A stretch of DNA of 64,000 nucleotides from the NCBI RefSeq assembly GCF_000181515.1, contig NZ_ABCG01000009.1:1-64000 (forward strand), written 5' to 3'. Of this stretch, positions 35,924 through 44,202 are shown in pieces (positions within the stretch are counted from its first letter, which is position 1; each line of letters opens with the position of its first letter). The notes under the pieces are model-generated. The model saw only the letters and a list, made by a program, of their open reading frames with translations. It ran no database searches and was not told the origin of the DNA. Source of the DNA: Erythrobacter sp. SD-21. GTDB taxonomy: Bacteria; Pseudomonadota; Alphaproteobacteria; Sphingomonadales; Sphingomonadaceae. Both the position numbers and the translations under genes were made by a program.

Positions 35924-37057
35924 TTGGACGGATCGATCCCCTTCTGGATGTACATCCTCGGCTTCCCGCTGCTGTTGGGGCCGCTCGTTACACTGCACGA
36001 ACTTGGCCATTATCTGGTGGGCCGCTGGTTCGGCGTGAAGGCGGAAGCCTTTTCGGTCGGCTTCGGCAAGGAAGTGTGGGGCTGGACCGACGGGCGCGGC
36101 ACGCGCTGGAAACTCTCGGCGATCCCGCTGGGCGGCTATGTCCAGTTCAAGGGCGACATGGACCCGGCCAGCATTCCGCATCCCGACAAGATCGACGAAG
36201 CGAGCGCGCAAGAACGCGATGGCAGCTTCCATCACGCTTCGCTCGGCAAGCGGGCGCTGATCGTCTTTGCCGGACCGGCTATGAATGTTCTCGTCACCCT
36301 AGCGATCTTCGCGAGCTTCTTTGCGATCTACGGCAAGCCCGTGGCGGCGGACCCCGAAGAAACGACCGTCATCACTCGCTTCGCCGAGGAAAGCGCCGCG
36401 CGAGCTGCCGGGCTGGAAATAGGCGACCGCATGATCGCCATCGACGGTGAGCCGGTGGCGGAATTCCAGGACGTGGCGGACCAGGTGCTGATGTACCCCG
36501 GACGTACGATCGACATGGAGATCGAGCGCGAGGGGGAGCGCCTTACGCTGCCGGTCAGAATTGCCGATATCGAAGAGGCCGACCGCTTCGGCAACAAGAG
36601 CCGTATCGGGCGGATTGGCATCTATTCCTCCGAACTTGCGGTGGAGGAAGTCGGCATCGGTGAATCCATCGGTCTTGCGTTTGTCCAGACCGGCAAGCTG
36701 GTCGACATGATGGTCACCGGGATCAAGCAGATCATCGTCGGCGATCGCTCGGTAAAGGAGCTGGGCGGACCGGTCACGATCGGCAAATTTGCAGGCGAAC
36801 AGTTGAGCATGGGGCCGCTTGCCTTCATCAACTTTGCCGCGCTGATTTCGCTTAACTTGGCATTCATCAACCTCCTGCCAATCCCGGCGCTCGACGGCGG
36901 ACACCTGGCTTTCTACGCGGCTGAAGCAGTCCGCCGGAAACCCTTGGGTCCGAAGTCTACGGAGGTGGCCTATCGGGCCGGCGTGGCACTGGTGCTCGCC
37001 CTGATGGTATTCGTCACCTTCATCGATATCGCCAAACTTCCCTTCTTCGGGAATTAG
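35924..37057 (+). CDS. rseP: RIP metalloprotease RseP (site-2 protease)
   Basis: A 377-residue intramembrane zinc protease. The zinc motif HELGH is at residues 25-29 in the first membrane helix, a PDZ domain spans about 130-215 (FAEESAARAAGLEIGDRMIAIDGEPV), and the last catalytic segment has the LPIPALDGGHLAFY motif with the third zinc ligand Asp. It would cleave anti-sigma factors and signal peptide remnants in the inner membrane. A TTG start at 35924, two bases after the dxr stop, is taken; the next ATG lies eight codons on and would trim the N-terminus only. Confidence 0.94.
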   Translation: MDGSIPFWMYILGFPLLLGPLVTLHELGHYLVGRWFGVKAEAFSVGFGKEVWGWTDGRGTRWKLSAIPLGGYVQFKGDMDPASIPHPDKIDEASAQERDGSFHHASLGKRALIVFAGPAMNVLVTLAIFASFFAIYGKPVAADPEETTVITRFAEESAARAAGLEIGDRMIAIDGEPVAEFQDVADQVLMYPGRTIDMEIEREGERLTLPVRIADIEEADRFGNKSRIGRIGIYSSELAVEEVGIGESIGLAFVQTGKLVDMMVTGIKQIIVGDRSVKELGGPVTIGKFAGEQLSMGPLAFINFAALISLNLAFINLLPIPALDGGHLAFYAAEAVRRKPLGPKSTEVAYRAGVALVLALMVFVTFIDIAKLPFFGN

Positions 37058-37195
37058 GCGGGGAAAGGCCGAGCCGCATACGCCTTGCCAGGCGTCACGC
37101 GGCTTGATCGTGGAGCTTGCATCGGGCAGGGGGCCAATCGGCCGCCTGCGCCCTGCAGGCGAGGAAAGATTTCAAGGACGGGAACTCCCTTGTCG

Positions 37196-39943
37196 ATGAC
37201 TGGATTTGCGAACGCCGCGACGACTTCAAAAACGCGGACCACGCGCCTTGTGGCGGGCCTGCTTGCGGGCACGATCATGGGCTCGATGCCGGTTGCGGCC
37301 CTGGCGCAGGAGACGGGCGGCGACGAAGCCGATGCAGCGCAAGCCGCGCCCGCCCAGCAGCAGGACGCGGTTCGCACGATCGCCGTGGCCGGCGCCCAGC
37401 GCCTCGAACCGCAGACGATCCTGTCCTACATCCGCCTGCGCCCGGGCGATGCCTATACCCAGGCCGCGGGCGACGAGGTGCTTAAGGATCTCTACGCGAC
37501 CGAACTGTTCTCCAACGTCAGCGTGGTAAACGATTCGGGCAATGTCGTGATCACTGTGGCCGAAAACCCGGTCATCAACCGCATCCTTCTGGAGGGTAAC
37601 GATCGGATCAAGAACGACAAGATCATTCCGGAAATTCGCCTTGCCCCGCGCCAGATCTTTACCCGTTCAAAGGTGCGCGCCGACGTTGCCCGCATCATCG
37701 AACTCTACAAACGCCAGGGCCGCTTTGCCGCAACGGTCGAGCCGCAGCTCGTTCAGCTGAGCCAGAACCGCGTCGATATCGTCTTCGAGATCGATGAAGG
37801 GCCCAAGTCCAAGGTTCGTCAGATCAACATCATCGGCAACGAGCAGTTCTCGGACGGAGATCTCAAGGGCGAGATGGTCACCAAGGAGACAGGAGGCCTG
37901 CTGAGCTTCCTTAGCTCGAACACCAGCTACGACCCCGATCGCCTGGCATTCGACCAGCAGAACCTGCGTACCTTCTACCTCACCGAAGGCTATGCCGACT
38001 TTCGCGTCGTCTCCGCCGTGGCCGAGCTTACGCCGGACAAGGAAGACTTCATCATCACCTATGTGGTCGAAGAGGGTGAGCGTTACAAATTTGGCGATGT
38101 GAAGGTCGAAAGTCAGCTGCGCGACTTCGACAGCAATGCCATGTCGCAGCGGCTCCCGATGCAAGCGGGCGACTATTACAATGCCAAGCAAGTCGAGGAC
38201 ACGGTCGAACAGTTGACGGACCTCGCCGGCACCTTCGGCTATGCTTTCGCGGATGTGCGGCCCGATTTCAATCGAAACCCCGAAACCCTGACAATGGACG
38301 TCAGATTCGTCCTGCGCGAAGCGCCGCGCGTTTACGTCGAGCGGATCGATGTGAACGGCAACACATTGACGCAGGACAAGGTCGTCCGCCGCGAATTCCG
38401 CGTGGCAGAGGGCGATGCCTTCAACAGTCTTGCGATCAAGCGATCGGAAGCCCGCATCAAATCGCTGGGCTATTTCCAAGAGAATTTCGAGGTTACGCAG
38501 GTGGAGGGCAGTGCGCCCGACCGCGTCGTCCTTGAAGCCAATATCGAGGAGCAGCCGACCGGCGAACTCCAACTGTCGGCCGGTTTTTCCAGCCTTGAAC
38601 GATTCGTTCTCGCCGGTTCGATCCGCCAGAAGAATTTTCGCGGGCGCGGGCAAACCGTCGGCCTCAGCTTAAATTATTCGCGATTCTCAAAATCAGCGCA
38701 GGTAAGCTTCTCCGAACCATACCTGTTTGACCGCAACATTTCGATGGGCGCGGACATCTATCATCGCGAATACGACAACGATTTTTTTGCTAGCGAGTTC
38801 AACCGTTATAGTCAGGCGACGACGGGTTTGTCGCTTCGTGCTGGCGTTCCATTGACTGAATATATGTCTGCCATTGGCAGCTATACGCTGAATTTCGAGG
38901 ACGTGAGTATCGGTACGCAGTTCTTCACCGACACAGACGGTGACGGTGTAGAAGAATGTGTCGGGTCGCGCTTTATCTGCGAAGCGGTAGGCAAAAGGAC
39001 CAGTTCGATCCTGGGCCTGAGTGTGAATTACAATTCGCTGAATAGCAGCTTCCGACCGACCAGTGGCGAAACGGTTTCGATATCGACCGAATTTGCGGGA
39101 CTTGGCGGCAACGTAGACTACCTCCGTTTGCGGTCGCGAATGGCAAAGTACTTCGACGTCGGCTCCGGCTTTATCTTCTCGCTTCAGGCCGAAGGCGGTT
39201 GGATCAAGGCGCTAAAGAGCAATGCCGAGCCTGGCTTCGACGACGTGCGACTGACAGACCGCTTTTTCCTCGGTGAACCGCAGTTCCGAGGGTTCGATAT
39301 CCGGGGGGTGGGCCCTCGCATCGTGCAACTTGCCTATCTCGACGATGATAACGATCCCGATACGCCTCGCGTGCTCCAGACGTTGGAGCAATTGCGTGAG
39401 AACGAGAACAATCGGAGTATTGATTATTCGCTTGGAGGTCGCGCTTACTATCTCGGCCGGGCGGAGCTCGATATCCCGCTTGGAAGTGGCGCTCAGGAAA
39501 TGGGTCTTCGTCCATCGGTCTGGATCGATGTTGGTTCGCTCTTCGCTGTCGATCGCCCGATTCTCGCGGATAACCCGAACGGCGTTCAGTCTACGATTAG
39601 AGGCGAACCGGTTTTCCTAGGACCGCTTTATGATGCGGACGGCAATCCGGTTCTTGATGACAACAACACCCCCAATGATCCTTCTGACGATGTGCCGGTT
39701 GTCGGCCAGACGCTCGATCAGTTCGATGCTGATGGCAATCCGAATGATCCCTTCATTCCCAGCGGCACCTTCTTCAAGGAAGTCCTTCTGGGCGACAGCA
39801 TCTCCCCACGCATTACCGCTGGTATCGGGGTGAACTGGAATTCGCCATTCGGTCCGTTCAGGATCGATATCTCTCACGTCATTAAAAAGCAGCGTGGTGA
39901 CGACACCAAGACGATCTCTTTCAATGTAGGAACGCAATTCTAA
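37196..39943 (+). CDS. bamA: Outer membrane protein assembly factor BamA
   Basis: A 915-residue Omp85 protein. The signal peptide ends after VAALA near residue 37. Five POTRA domains follow an Ala/Gln-rich linker (VRTIAVAGAQRLEPQTILSY onwards) up to about residue 450, then the beta barrel. Loops of the barrel are unusual: DTDGDG at residues 579-584 with cysteines at 588 and 595, an acidic DDDNDPDTP loop near 716-724, and a later loop with two DADGNP motifs and DDNN/DPSDD runs (around 39625-39750). The barrel half has visibly lower GC and different codon use than the POTRA half. The ATG at 37196 is chosen; open frame extends to 37085. The gene follows rseP and overlaps the Skp-like gene by one base. 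Confidence 0.95.
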   Translation: MTGFANAATTSKTRTTRLVAGLLAGTIMGSMPVAALAQETGGDEADAAQAAPAQQQDAVRTIAVAGAQRLEPQTILSYIRLRPGDAYTQAAGDEVLKDLYATELFSNVSVVNDSGNVVITVAENPVINRILLEGNDRIKNDKIIPEIRLAPRQIFTRSKVRADVARIIELYKRQGRFAATVEPQLVQLSQNRVDIVFEIDEGPKSKVRQINIIGNEQFSDGDLKGEMVTKETGGLLSFLSSNTSYDPDRLAFDQQNLRTFYLTEGYADFRVVSAVAELTPDKEDFIITYVVEEGERYKFGDVKVESQLRDFDSNAMSQRLPMQAGDYYNAKQVEDTVEQLTDLAGTFGYAFADVRPDFNRNPETLTMDVRFVLREAPRVYVERIDVNGNTLTQDKVVRREFRVAEGDAFNSLAIKRSEARIKSLGYFQENFEVTQVEGSAPDRVVLEANIEEQPTGELQLSAGFSSLERFVLAGSIRQKNFRGRGQTVGLSLNYSRFSKSAQVSFSEPYLFDRNISMGADIYHREYDNDFFASEFNRYSQATTGLSLRAGVPLTEYMSAIGSYTLNFEDVSIGTQFFTDTDGDGVEECVGSRFICEAVGKRTSSILGLSVNYNSLNSSFRPTSGETVSISTEFAGLGGNVDYLRLRSRMAKYFDVGSGFIFSLQAEGGWIKALKSNAEPGFDDVRLTDRFFLGEPQFRGFDIRGVGPRIVQLAYLDDDNDPDTPRVLQTLEQLRENENNRSIDYSLGGRAYYLGRAELDIPLGSGAQEMGLRPSVWIDVGSLFAVDRPILADNPNGVQSTIRGEPVFLGPLYDADGNPVLDDNNTPNDPSDDVPVVGQTLDQFDADGNPNDPFIPSGTFFKEVLLGDSISPRITAGIGVNWNSPFGPFRIDISHVIKKQRGDDTKTISFNVGTQF

Positions 39944-40623
39944 TGAAGATTCTCAAGCAGACCATCGCCGCAGCGAGCCTGGCTGTCGCCGGCATCGCCG
40001 CAACGCCGCTCGCAGCGCAGGTCAGCGGCAACATCGCCGTAGTCAATCCGCCCGCGACGATCGCCGGATCCAGCGCGCTGAGCGCTGCATACCAGCAGAT
40101 CAACACAACCTTTGCTTCTCAGATTTCCCAAATCCAGCAGAAGCAGCAGCAAGCCCAGACGCTGCTTCAACAACTCGATACGAATAGCGACGGCAATCTG
40201 GATCAGTCCGAGCAGCAGGCCGCGCAGAATGCACCGCAGGCGCAGCAGATTCAAACTCTCGAGCGTGAAATTGCACAGCTACAGAATCAGGTCGATGCGG
40301 CGCGGGTCTATGCCATCGAACAGATTCTCCAGCAGTATGGCGCCGCCCTGCAGACAGTGACTTCGGCTGATAATATTCAGGTAGTGCTTTCGCCTGAAGC
40401 TGTTGCATGGTCCAATCCGGCTACCAACATCAATCAGAAGGTTGTGGCGGCACTCAACTCGCGCGTGCCCTCCGTGCAAACAACCCCGCCGCAGGGCTGG
40501 CAGCCGAGCCAGCAGGCAGTCGGCGTGTACCAGCAGGTCCAGCAGGTCCTGATGGTCGCCGCCGCCCGCCAGCAGGCCGCCGCAGCGCAGCAGCAGTCCG
40601 CAGCACAGCCCTCGGGTCGCTAA
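39943..40623 (+). CDS. OmpH/Skp-family periplasmic chaperone with an EF-hand loop
   Basis: A 226-residue secreted protein with signal peptide ending AATPLAAQ. After a short strand region it forms a long Gln-rich coiled coil ([33 protein letters not shown]), the tentacle of Skp-like proteins that hold unfolded outer membrane proteins. The tentacle is interrupted at residues 79-90 by [12 protein letters not shown], which matches a canonical calcium-binding EF-hand loop at positions 1, 3, 5, 6, 8, 9 and 12. A second helical part and a Gln/Ala/Pro-rich tail follow. It sits directly after bamA, the conserved place of skp, and is longer than E. coli Skp (161). Confidence 0.87.
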   Translation: MKILKQTIAAASLAVAGIAATPLAAQVSGNIAVVNPPATIAGSSALSAAYQQINTTFASQISQIQQKQQQAQTLLQQLDTNSDGNLDQSEQQAAQNAPQAQQIQTLEREIAQLQNQVDAARVYAIEQILQQYGAALQTVTSADNIQVVLSPEAVAWSNPATNINQKVVAALNSRVPSVQTTPPQGWQPSQQAVGVYQQVQQVLMVAAARQQAAAAQQQSAAQPSGR

Positions 40624-40645
40624 GAAAGACAAGGGAGCAGGGGAT

Positions 40646-41098
40646 ATGAGCGAGACCGGTTTCGACGTGGTCGAGGTGCTCAAGCGCCTTCCGCACCGCT
40701 ATCCCCTGCTGCTCGTCGACCGCGTGGCCGAACTCGTCCCGGACGAGCGGATCCACGCGATCAAGGCGGTCAGCTTCAACGAGGACTTTTTCCAGGGGCA
40801 TTTTCCCGGCGCGCCGATCATGCCGGGCGTGCTCCAGATCGAAGCGCTGGCGCAGGCCGCCGGCGTGCTCGCGGTGGAAAGCCTCGGTCTCGCCGGATCG
40901 GGCAAGCTCGTCTATTTCATGGCGATCGAGAACGCCAAGTTCCGCGCGCCCGTGACGCCTGGTGTGCTGCTCGATCTCAAGGCCAGCTTTGTCCAGAAGC
41001 GGGCCCGCGTCTGCAAGTTCGCAGGCGAGGCCTCGGTCGATGGCAAGGTGACCTGCGAAGTCAGCTTCACCGCGATGATCGCCGACGCGCCTGAGTAG
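40646..41098 (+). CDS. fabZ: 3-hydroxyacyl-ACP dehydratase FabZ
   Basis: A 150-residue hot-dog fold dehydratase of fatty acid synthesis. The catalytic residues are His52 in [14 protein letters not shown] and Glu66 in [11 protein letters not shown]; the [13 protein letters not shown] start is typical. In LPS-making relatives lpxD would precede and lpxA/lpxB follow fabZ, but neither is present on either side here. The start is preceded by AGGGAGCAGGGG. It is 22 bases after the Skp-like gene and presumably cotranscribed with it. Confidence 0.96.
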   Translation: MSETGFDVVEVLKRLPHRYPLLLVDRVAELVPDERIHAIKAVSFNEDFFQGHFPGAPIMPGVLQIEALAQAAGVLAVESLGLAGSGKLVYFMAIENAKFRAPVTPGVLLDLKASFVQKRARVCKFAGEASVDGKVTCEVSFTAMIADAPE

Positions 41099-41413
41099 GT
41101 TTTTGTTTTGCGCACCGACCTTCGTCGGTGCGTCCTCGCTAGATGTGCAGCAAGCTGCACTCGCTGCGGACGGGCGGTCGCCCTTGCCGGGCCTCCGCCG
41201 GCCCGGTCATGGTCACGGCAGTCGAAGCGTGCCTGCGCGTCGGCCGATCAGGCCGAAGCCAAGGAGCGCGGACGCGCTCCGCCCGGCGTCTGAGGGCGCA
41301 AACAAATAACGGGAAATCGGACTTGCCTTTTAAGGCGATTCCGATTACCCGCGCGCCTTTCCCAACACAGCTGGATCGGTCGGAACCGCTCCGAAGCTAA
41401 AAGGACGTTTATC
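41099..41413. other. Stem-loop array between fabZ and rpmE
   Basis: No gene is recognised. Five near-perfect inverted repeats follow each other within 170 bases: 41111-41132 (9-bp stem CGCACCGAC, loop CTTC), 41145-41160 (GTGCAGC with GCTGCAC), 41187-41206 (CCGGGCC with GGCCCGG), 41241-41255 (CGGCC with GGCCG) and 41263-41280 (GGAGCGCG with CGCGCTCC). A sixth, weaker one at 41315-41346 (AATCGG with CCGATT around GCCTT-TT-AAGGC) lies in the rpmE leader. This may be a decayed palindromic repeat cluster or a structured RNA. Confidence 0.7.
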
Positions 41414-41638
41414 ATGAAGGCCGAAGGTCACCCCGATTACCACATGATCACGGTCAAGATGACCGATGGCACCGAATTCCAGACGCGCTCGACCTGGGGC
41501 AGCGAAGGCGACACGCTGACGCTCGACATCGACCCCACTAGCCACCCGGCATGGACCGGCGGCAAGCAGCAGCTTCAGGAAGGCGGCCGCGTTGCAGCCT
41601 TCAATAAGCGCTTCGGCGGTCTCACGCTCAAGAAGTAA
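41414..41638 (+). CDS. rpmE: 50S ribosomal protein L31
   Basis: A 74-residue L31 of the alphaproteobacterial zinc-free type: it begins [19 protein letters not shown], contains [19 protein letters not shown] and HPAWTGG, and ends [17 protein letters not shown]. The CxxC zinc ligands of C+ L31 are absent. AAAAGGACG precedes the start. Upstream is a structured leader that could mediate feedback by L31; downstream is a terminator. Confidence 0.96.
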   Translation: MKAEGHPDYHMITVKMTDGTEFQTRSTWGSEGDTLTLDIDPTSHPAWTGGKQQLQEGGRVAAFNKRFGGLTLKK

Positions 41639-41661
41639 GCTTCTTCGGCGACGAAATTTCA

Positions 41662-41690
41662 AGGGCGGCCCTTCCGGGGCCGCCCTCTTT
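41662..41690 (+). terminator. Terminator of rpmE
   Basis: AGGGCGGCCC (41662-41671) pairs with GGGCCGCCCT (41777 minus 100, i.e. 41677-41686), followed by CTTT. The stem is strong and the T tract short. Confidence 0.7.
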
Positions 41691-41700
41691 CGTTGGCGGG

Positions 41701-42123
41701 TCAGGGCTTGATCGGCGCGAACCGCAACACGCCGGTATATTCATAGGCGTTGCCATCACCGGGGTGGCGCTGGCCGTTGAACACCGGGACTTGCGCCAAT
41801 TCATAGATCGAAACGCCGTCCACGCAGGCGAGGTTGACCCCGTAGTGATCGGGCTCGGAGCGCAGCTGGTGGAAGGTGTGGATGCCGCAGCGCGAACAGA
41901 AGCGGTGCTTCGCCTGCCCGCTGCCGAACGTATAGAGTGTGAGCGCGTCCTCGCCCCGCGTGATCTTCAGCGAGGCCATCGGCACGTCCAGCATCACCAC
42001 GCCCTTCATGGCGCAGATGGTGCAGTTGCAGCGCCGGATGATTGCGCCTTCGGGCACGGTGAAGCTGAACCGTACGGCGCCGCAATGGCAGCCACCTTCG
42101 CGCGTTTCGCCGGCAGCGATCAC
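41701..42123 (-). CDS. GFA family protein
   Basis: A 140-residue member of the GFA (glutathione-dependent formaldehyde-activating enzyme-like) family with a zinc fold. The ligands are in GGCHCGAVRF, RRCNCTICAM and RFCSRCGIHTFH. Most members are not true formaldehyde enzymes, so the function is open. A GTG at 42123 is chosen as start because it overlaps the stop of the upstream oxygenase gene (GTGA) and leaves the first zinc motif close to the N-terminus; homologues begin here. The longer open frame to 42411 lies inside the oxygenase gene. Confidence 0.88.
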   Translation of the reverse strand: MIAAGETREGGCHCGAVRFSFTVPEGAIIRRCNCTICAMKGVVMLDVPMASLKITRGEDALTLYTFGSGQAKHRFCSRCGIHTFHQLRSEPDHYGVNLACVDGVSIYELAQVPVFNGQRHPGDGNAYEYTGVLRFAPIKP

Positions 42124-42755
42124 CAGCCCCACTCCTTCTCGCGATACCATTTCGTGATCACGTATTTGACGCCCTTCCTGACCTTCATCCCGTGGTGGAT
42201 GGTGTTGGGGTTCTCGCGCCCCTCGGGCCGCATATTGTTCCAGCAGACCAGCTTGCCCGGCTCGGGCTGGAAGGTCTTTCCCACCGCCTTGAAGCGAGTC
42301 GCCCCGCCGGCTTCCACTGCGTTCAGATAGACCATGAAGGTCCAGGTTCGCTGGCCGGCGACCGAGCAGTATTTCTCCCAGTCCTGCCCGCCGCGGTTGA
42401 AATAGTCGCAATGCGGTTTGAACTCCTGCCCGACATCATAGCGCTGGCCCTGTAGCGGCTCGCCAAATTTCGGATCGATCCCGTTGAGCGCGGCGAGCAG
42501 GGCTTCGATTTCGCACACCACCGGCTCGTCCGGATCGAGATCGCAGGTCTCGCTGGTGCGGAAGTAGTGGTCGTTTCCCGCGTCGGCGAGGGTCGAGGGG
42601 CGGCGGTCCTTCTCGATCAGCGCGACCAACTGCTCGCACATCGCCGGCGAGGCGAAATCGCGCAGCTGGAAGAGCTCCGCTTTGGGTGTCGGTACGCGTT
42701 GAATCCCTGGGCGGGACAGCAGGAGCGCGCTCGAAGATTCGCCGGGATTGGTCAT
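42120..42755 (-). CDS. 2OG-Fe(II) oxygenase, prolyl 4-hydroxylase type
   Basis: A 211-residue protein of the prolyl 4-hydroxylase alpha-subunit family. Iron ligands are the H-x-D pair in FKPHCDYFN (about residue 136-139 of the mature frame) and a distal His in NTIHHGMKVRKG, with a Lys that can bind 2-oxoglutarate. It should hydroxylate a protein or small molecule in the cytoplasm. The ATG at 42755 (MTNPGESSS) is preferred over an in-frame start at 42818. It is coupled by a GTGA overlap to the GFA gene, but no shared pathway is evident. Confidence 0.85.
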   Translation of the reverse strand: MTNPGESSSALLLSRPGIQRVPTPKAELFQLRDFASPAMCEQLVALIEKDRRPSTLADAGNDHYFRTSETCDLDPDEPVVCEIEALLAALNGIDPKFGEPLQGQRYDVGQEFKPHCDYFNRGGQDWEKYCSVAGQRTWTFMVYLNAVEAGGATRFKAVGKTFQPEPGKLVCWNNMRPEGRENPNTIHHGMKVRKGVKYVITKWYREKEWGW

Positions 42756-42889
42756 CGCGAGCCACGTTATCGGTCGTGGAGCGCGCCGCAAGCAAAGAAA
42801 GAAAATTGCGCGTGGCACGCCGGAAGCGCTTTTTCGCTTCCCATCGAAGCCATGTTGTGCAACAGGCGCACGCCGTTGCGCAAGGCGGG

Positions 42890-42917
42890 TTGACGGCCCG
42901 TTTTCCGCGTATATGTG
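42890..42917 (+). promoter_or_regulatory. Probable promoter of tRNA-His
   Basis: TTGACG at 42890-42895 and TATGTG at 42912-42917 are 16 bases apart. The implied transcript start is about 25 bases before the tRNA. Confidence 0.5.
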
Positions 42918-42948
42918 CCGCCTTCCCGGCAGCGTTCCGGGGGCATGT

Positions 42949-43026
42949 GGCGATCGTAGCTCAGTTGGTTAGAGCGCCGGTTTGTGGTACCGGAGGTCGC
43001 GGGTTCGAACCCCGTCGATCGCCCCA
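42949..43026 (+). tRNA. tRNA-His (GTG)
   Basis: The gene includes the extra 5' G (position -1, base 42949) opposite C73. The acceptor GCGATCG pairs with CGATCGC, CCA is encoded, and the anticodon GTG is at 42984-42986 in GGTTTGTGGTACC. Confidence 0.97.
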
Positions 43027-43083
43027 TTTTCTCCTTTCGCGTGCCGGTTTGAGAGACACCTTATTTTAGGGGGCGAGAGGCCG

Positions 43084-44148
43084 ATGACAGCGTTCTGGAC
43101 CGAAGCGGATTACGACGACCACGAACTGGTCGAGGTCGTGCGCGACCCCAAGAGCGGCCTTACCGCGATCATCGCGCTGCACTCCACCCATCTCGGCCCC
43201 GGCGCGGGCGGCACCCGCTTCTGGCATTACGGCAACCCAGAAGACGCCATGCGCGATGCGCTGCGCCTGTCGCGCGGCATGAGCTACAAGAACGCCATGG
43301 CTGGCCTTCCCATGGGCGGCGGCAAGGCCGTGATCCTCGCCGGCGAGGACAAGACGAAGACGCCCGAAATGCTGGCGGCCTTCGCCGATGCGGTCGAGGC
43401 GCTGGGCGGGCAGTATGTCACCGCCGAAGACGTCGGTATTTCCGAAGCCGACATGGCCGCCGTGGCCCAGCGCACGCAATATGTGTCGGGCCTGCCCGTC
43501 AGCGGCGAGGATGCCGCCGGCGGCGATCCAGGTCCGTTCACCGCGCTCGGCATCTTCCTCGGCATCAAGGCCGCGGTGAAGCACAAGCTCGGCAAGGACA
43601 GCATGGACGGCGTGCACGTCGCGATCCAGGGCACGGGCAGCGTCGGCGGCGGTGTCGCGCGCCTTCTCGCCAAGGAAGGCGCGAAGCTGACCCTGTCGGA
43701 CATCCACGTGGACCGCTGCAAGGCCTTGGCCGCAGAACTCGACGCCGAATGCGTCGGCCCCGATGCGATCATGGCGGTGGCGTGCGACGTATTCAGCCCC
43801 AACGCGCTCGGCGCGATCCTAGACGAGGAAGGCATCGCCAAGCTTGATTGCAAGGTCGTTGCAGGCGGGGCGAACAACCAGTTGAAGCGCCCCGAGCACG
43901 GACCGATGCTGGCCAAGCGCGGAATTCTCTACGCCCCCGACTACGTGATCAACGCGGGCGGCATCATCTCGGTCACGCTCGAATACCTCTGCCGCAACGA
44001 CGAAGCGCCCTGCGATATCAACGAGGTGCGCAAGCGCATCGCGCTGATCCCGGGCCGTCTCGAACAGATCTGGCAGGAGAGCGACAAGACCGGCGTCTCG
44101 CCCGACCAGGTCGCCGACAAGTTGGCGCAGGAGCTCATCGGGCGCTAA
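43084..44148 (+). CDS. Leucine dehydrogenase-type Glu/Leu/Phe/Val dehydrogenase
   Basis: A 354-residue amino acid dehydrogenase. The substrate-binding and catalytic lysines are Lys69 in GMSYKNAM and Lys81 in LPMGGGKAVI, the spacing known for leucine dehydrogenase. The NAD domain has the Rossmann loop IQGTGSVGGGVARLL and NAGGIISVTLEY near residue 285. It catalyses reversible oxidative deamination of branched-chain amino acids with NAD. A Phe or Val preference cannot be excluded. The ATG at 43084 has AGGGGGCGAGAGG upstream. It stands alone downstream of tRNA-His. Confidence 0.88.
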   Translation: MTAFWTEADYDDHELVEVVRDPKSGLTAIIALHSTHLGPGAGGTRFWHYGNPEDAMRDALRLSRGMSYKNAMAGLPMGGGKAVILAGEDKTKTPEMLAAFADAVEALGGQYVTAEDVGISEADMAAVAQRTQYVSGLPVSGEDAAGGDPGPFTALGIFLGIKAAVKHKLGKDSMDGVHVAIQGTGSVGGGVARLLAKEGAKLTLSDIHVDRCKALAAELDAECVGPDAIMAVACDVFSPNALGAILDEEGIAKLDCKVVAGGANNQLKRPEHGPMLAKRGILYAPDYVINAGGIISVTLEYLCRNDEAPCDINEVRKRIALIPGRLEQIWQESDKTGVSPDQVADKLAQELIGR

Positions 44149-44202
44149 TCCGCCTTGCGAGCAGGGGCGGGGGCTGCAATAGGCTCACCCACGGCTTTCA
44201 CC

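Noticed and set aside
41103..41400. Small frames across the fabZ-rpmE gap as genes
   Set aside because: They lack ribosome-binding sites, are Arg/Pro/Ala-rich, and are cut by the stem-loops; structure explains the region better.
41375..41410. EcfG-like GGAAC and CGTT before rpmE
   Set aside because: The spacer is 19 bases, outside the 16-17 range, and CGTT is too close to the start codon.
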